DNA of 64,000 nt from NCBI GenBank assembly GCA_965240325.2, contig OZ251229.1:2666001-2730000 (forward strand), read 5' to 3'. Below are positions 63,486 through 64,000 of the stretch, piece after piece. The stretch's first letter is position 1; the number at the start of each line of letters is the position of its first letter. The DNA is from Rebecca billardiae RCC1528. Taxonomy: Eukaryota; Haptophyta. The position numbers and the translations under genes are program-made. Under the pieces are notes generated by a model, which was given only the letters and a program-made list of their open reading frames with translations, was not told the origin of the DNA and made no database searches.

Positions 63486-64000
63486 GCGGCGGCGACGGCG
63501 GCGGCACGGTGACCGTCGAGGCCGCGGCGGGCGAGGGCGGTCTCCTCGTGCTCGTGCTCGTGCTCTGCCTCTCGCTCCTCTCCGTGCTCATCCTCGTGCT
63601 CCTCGTGTGCGCGCTCCGCTTCCGCCGCCGCGTCCACCAGCTCGAGGTGGGCGCAGAGCGGCCCGAACCAGTGCCCGTATTAATCATCTCGGATGCGGGC
63701 GAGGATCTCGACGACGAGATGGCGCTGCTGATGGGGAAGTTCTTGCAGGACGAGGGGCTGCTCGAGCTGCGCGGCGTGGTGGCGAACCTCACGCCGCCCG
63801 AGCCGCGCGCGCGCCTCGTCCGCGGCACGCTCGACGTGCTCGGCCTCACCAAGGTGCCGGTTGGGATAGGCACGGACGGCGGCTCACGTACGCACGAGGC
63901 GAACTTTCTGGAAACTGCCGAGTCGTATATGCCGCCGGCGCAGTCGCAGCGCGCGCGGAGCCTGGAGCCGGGGCGCGCGCTGATGCACCGCGTGCTCGTG
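62108..64000 (+). CDS. Receptor-like protein: type-I periplasmic-binding (ANF receptor) ectodomain, TM, nucleoside-hydrolase-like domain (3' truncated)
   Basis: Open from ATG 62108 to the window end (631 codons, no stop). A signal peptide (about 1-22) precedes a ligand-binding region of the ANF-receptor/type-I periplasmic-binding fold (about 24-425): LNVGVIGPMDIDG, VGAGYSSISGPLALLGSLFDVPLVSPASR, YPYFARSTASVSSTAYAMV and LGIVAVADQFGRSFA. A Gly/Asp-rich linker (about 440-470) and one membrane helix (about 478-504) follow, then basic FRRRV, so the C-terminus is cytosolic. From about residue 522 VPVLIISDAGEDLDDEMALL opens an inosine-uridine nucleoside hydrolase-like domain, continuing VANLTPPEPRARLVRGTLDVLG and VPVGIGTDGG. 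The metal-binding Asp cluster is partly altered (DAGEDLDD versus the usual DTDPGIDD). I know of no receptor of this build. The end of the gene is outside the window. Confidence 0.85.

Noticed and set aside
1-64000. CRISPR array, operon structure or bacterial origin
   Set aside because: No regularly spaced short repeats with unique spacers; spliced genes and plastid targeting show a eukaryotic nuclear genome.

Overview
The window looks like nuclear DNA of a GC-rich unicellular alga with a secondary red-type plastid. A haptophyte (Emiliania/Gephyrocapsa-like) or a pelagophyte would fit, but the lineage is inferred, not proven. Reasons: protein genes are split by short GT-AG introns (85-218 nt) made largely of GC/CG repeats. 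Zeta-carotene desaturase carries a signal peptide ending in an A-G-F type cleavage motif followed by a transit-like stretch, as in red secondary plastids. Exportin-7, ADF/cofilin, bestrophin and SPX proteins are all eukaryotic. Genes are sparse and are separated by mobile elements and TA microsatellites.

Layout. 0.5-3.1 kb: a GT31-like glycosyltransferase and a secreted papain-type protease. 4.2-6.0 kb: first copy of a mobile family (HPX in this report) whose ends fold into hairpins. 6.5-8.4 kb: membrane-anchored GH16 glycoside hydrolase on the minus strand. 10.3-11.4 kb: ankyrin-like repeat protein. 13.7-16.4 kb: a TIR element with internal duplications. 16.6-21.7 kb: two paralogous sulfotransferase-like genes, tail to tail, with a second HPX copy between them. 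22.1-23.9 kb: an SPX-RING-Zn2Cys6 protein. 26.1-27.1 kb: a hAT-type element with a perfect 8-bp target duplication, ending 13 bp before the start codon of a 479-aa unknown protein. 29.0-30.6 kb: third HPX copy. 30.8-31.7 kb: ADF/cofilin with a hydrophobic N-terminus, next to a 1.1-kb palindrome. 33.1-34.4 kb: fourth HPX copy. 35.1-40.3 kb: exportin-7, divergent from a helical protein. 40.4-42.0 kb: fifth HPX copy. 44.4-45.7 kb: C2H2 zinc-finger protein. 46.1-49.8 kb: a pentameric ligand-gated channel followed by a bestrophin-like channel. 50.6-51.8 kb: a frameshifted, probably element-borne ORF. 53.2-54.9 kb: zeta-carotene desaturase. 57.0-60.6 kb: a basic low-complexity ORF, then two identical 782-bp repeats flanking 204-bp tandem repeats. 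62.1 kb to the end: a receptor-like protein with a type-I periplasmic-binding ectodomain, one membrane segment and the start of a nucleoside-hydrolase domain, cut by the window edge.

The genes do not form an operon or one pathway. The most unusual content is two domain fusions (ligand-binding receptor + nucleoside hydrolase; SPX + RING + fungal-type zinc cluster) and the HPX family, which carries a helix-turn-helix gene and in one copy a decayed ubiquitin-protease segment. Exon boundaries were placed by hand from GT-AG signals and family conservation. No alignment or expression data were available.
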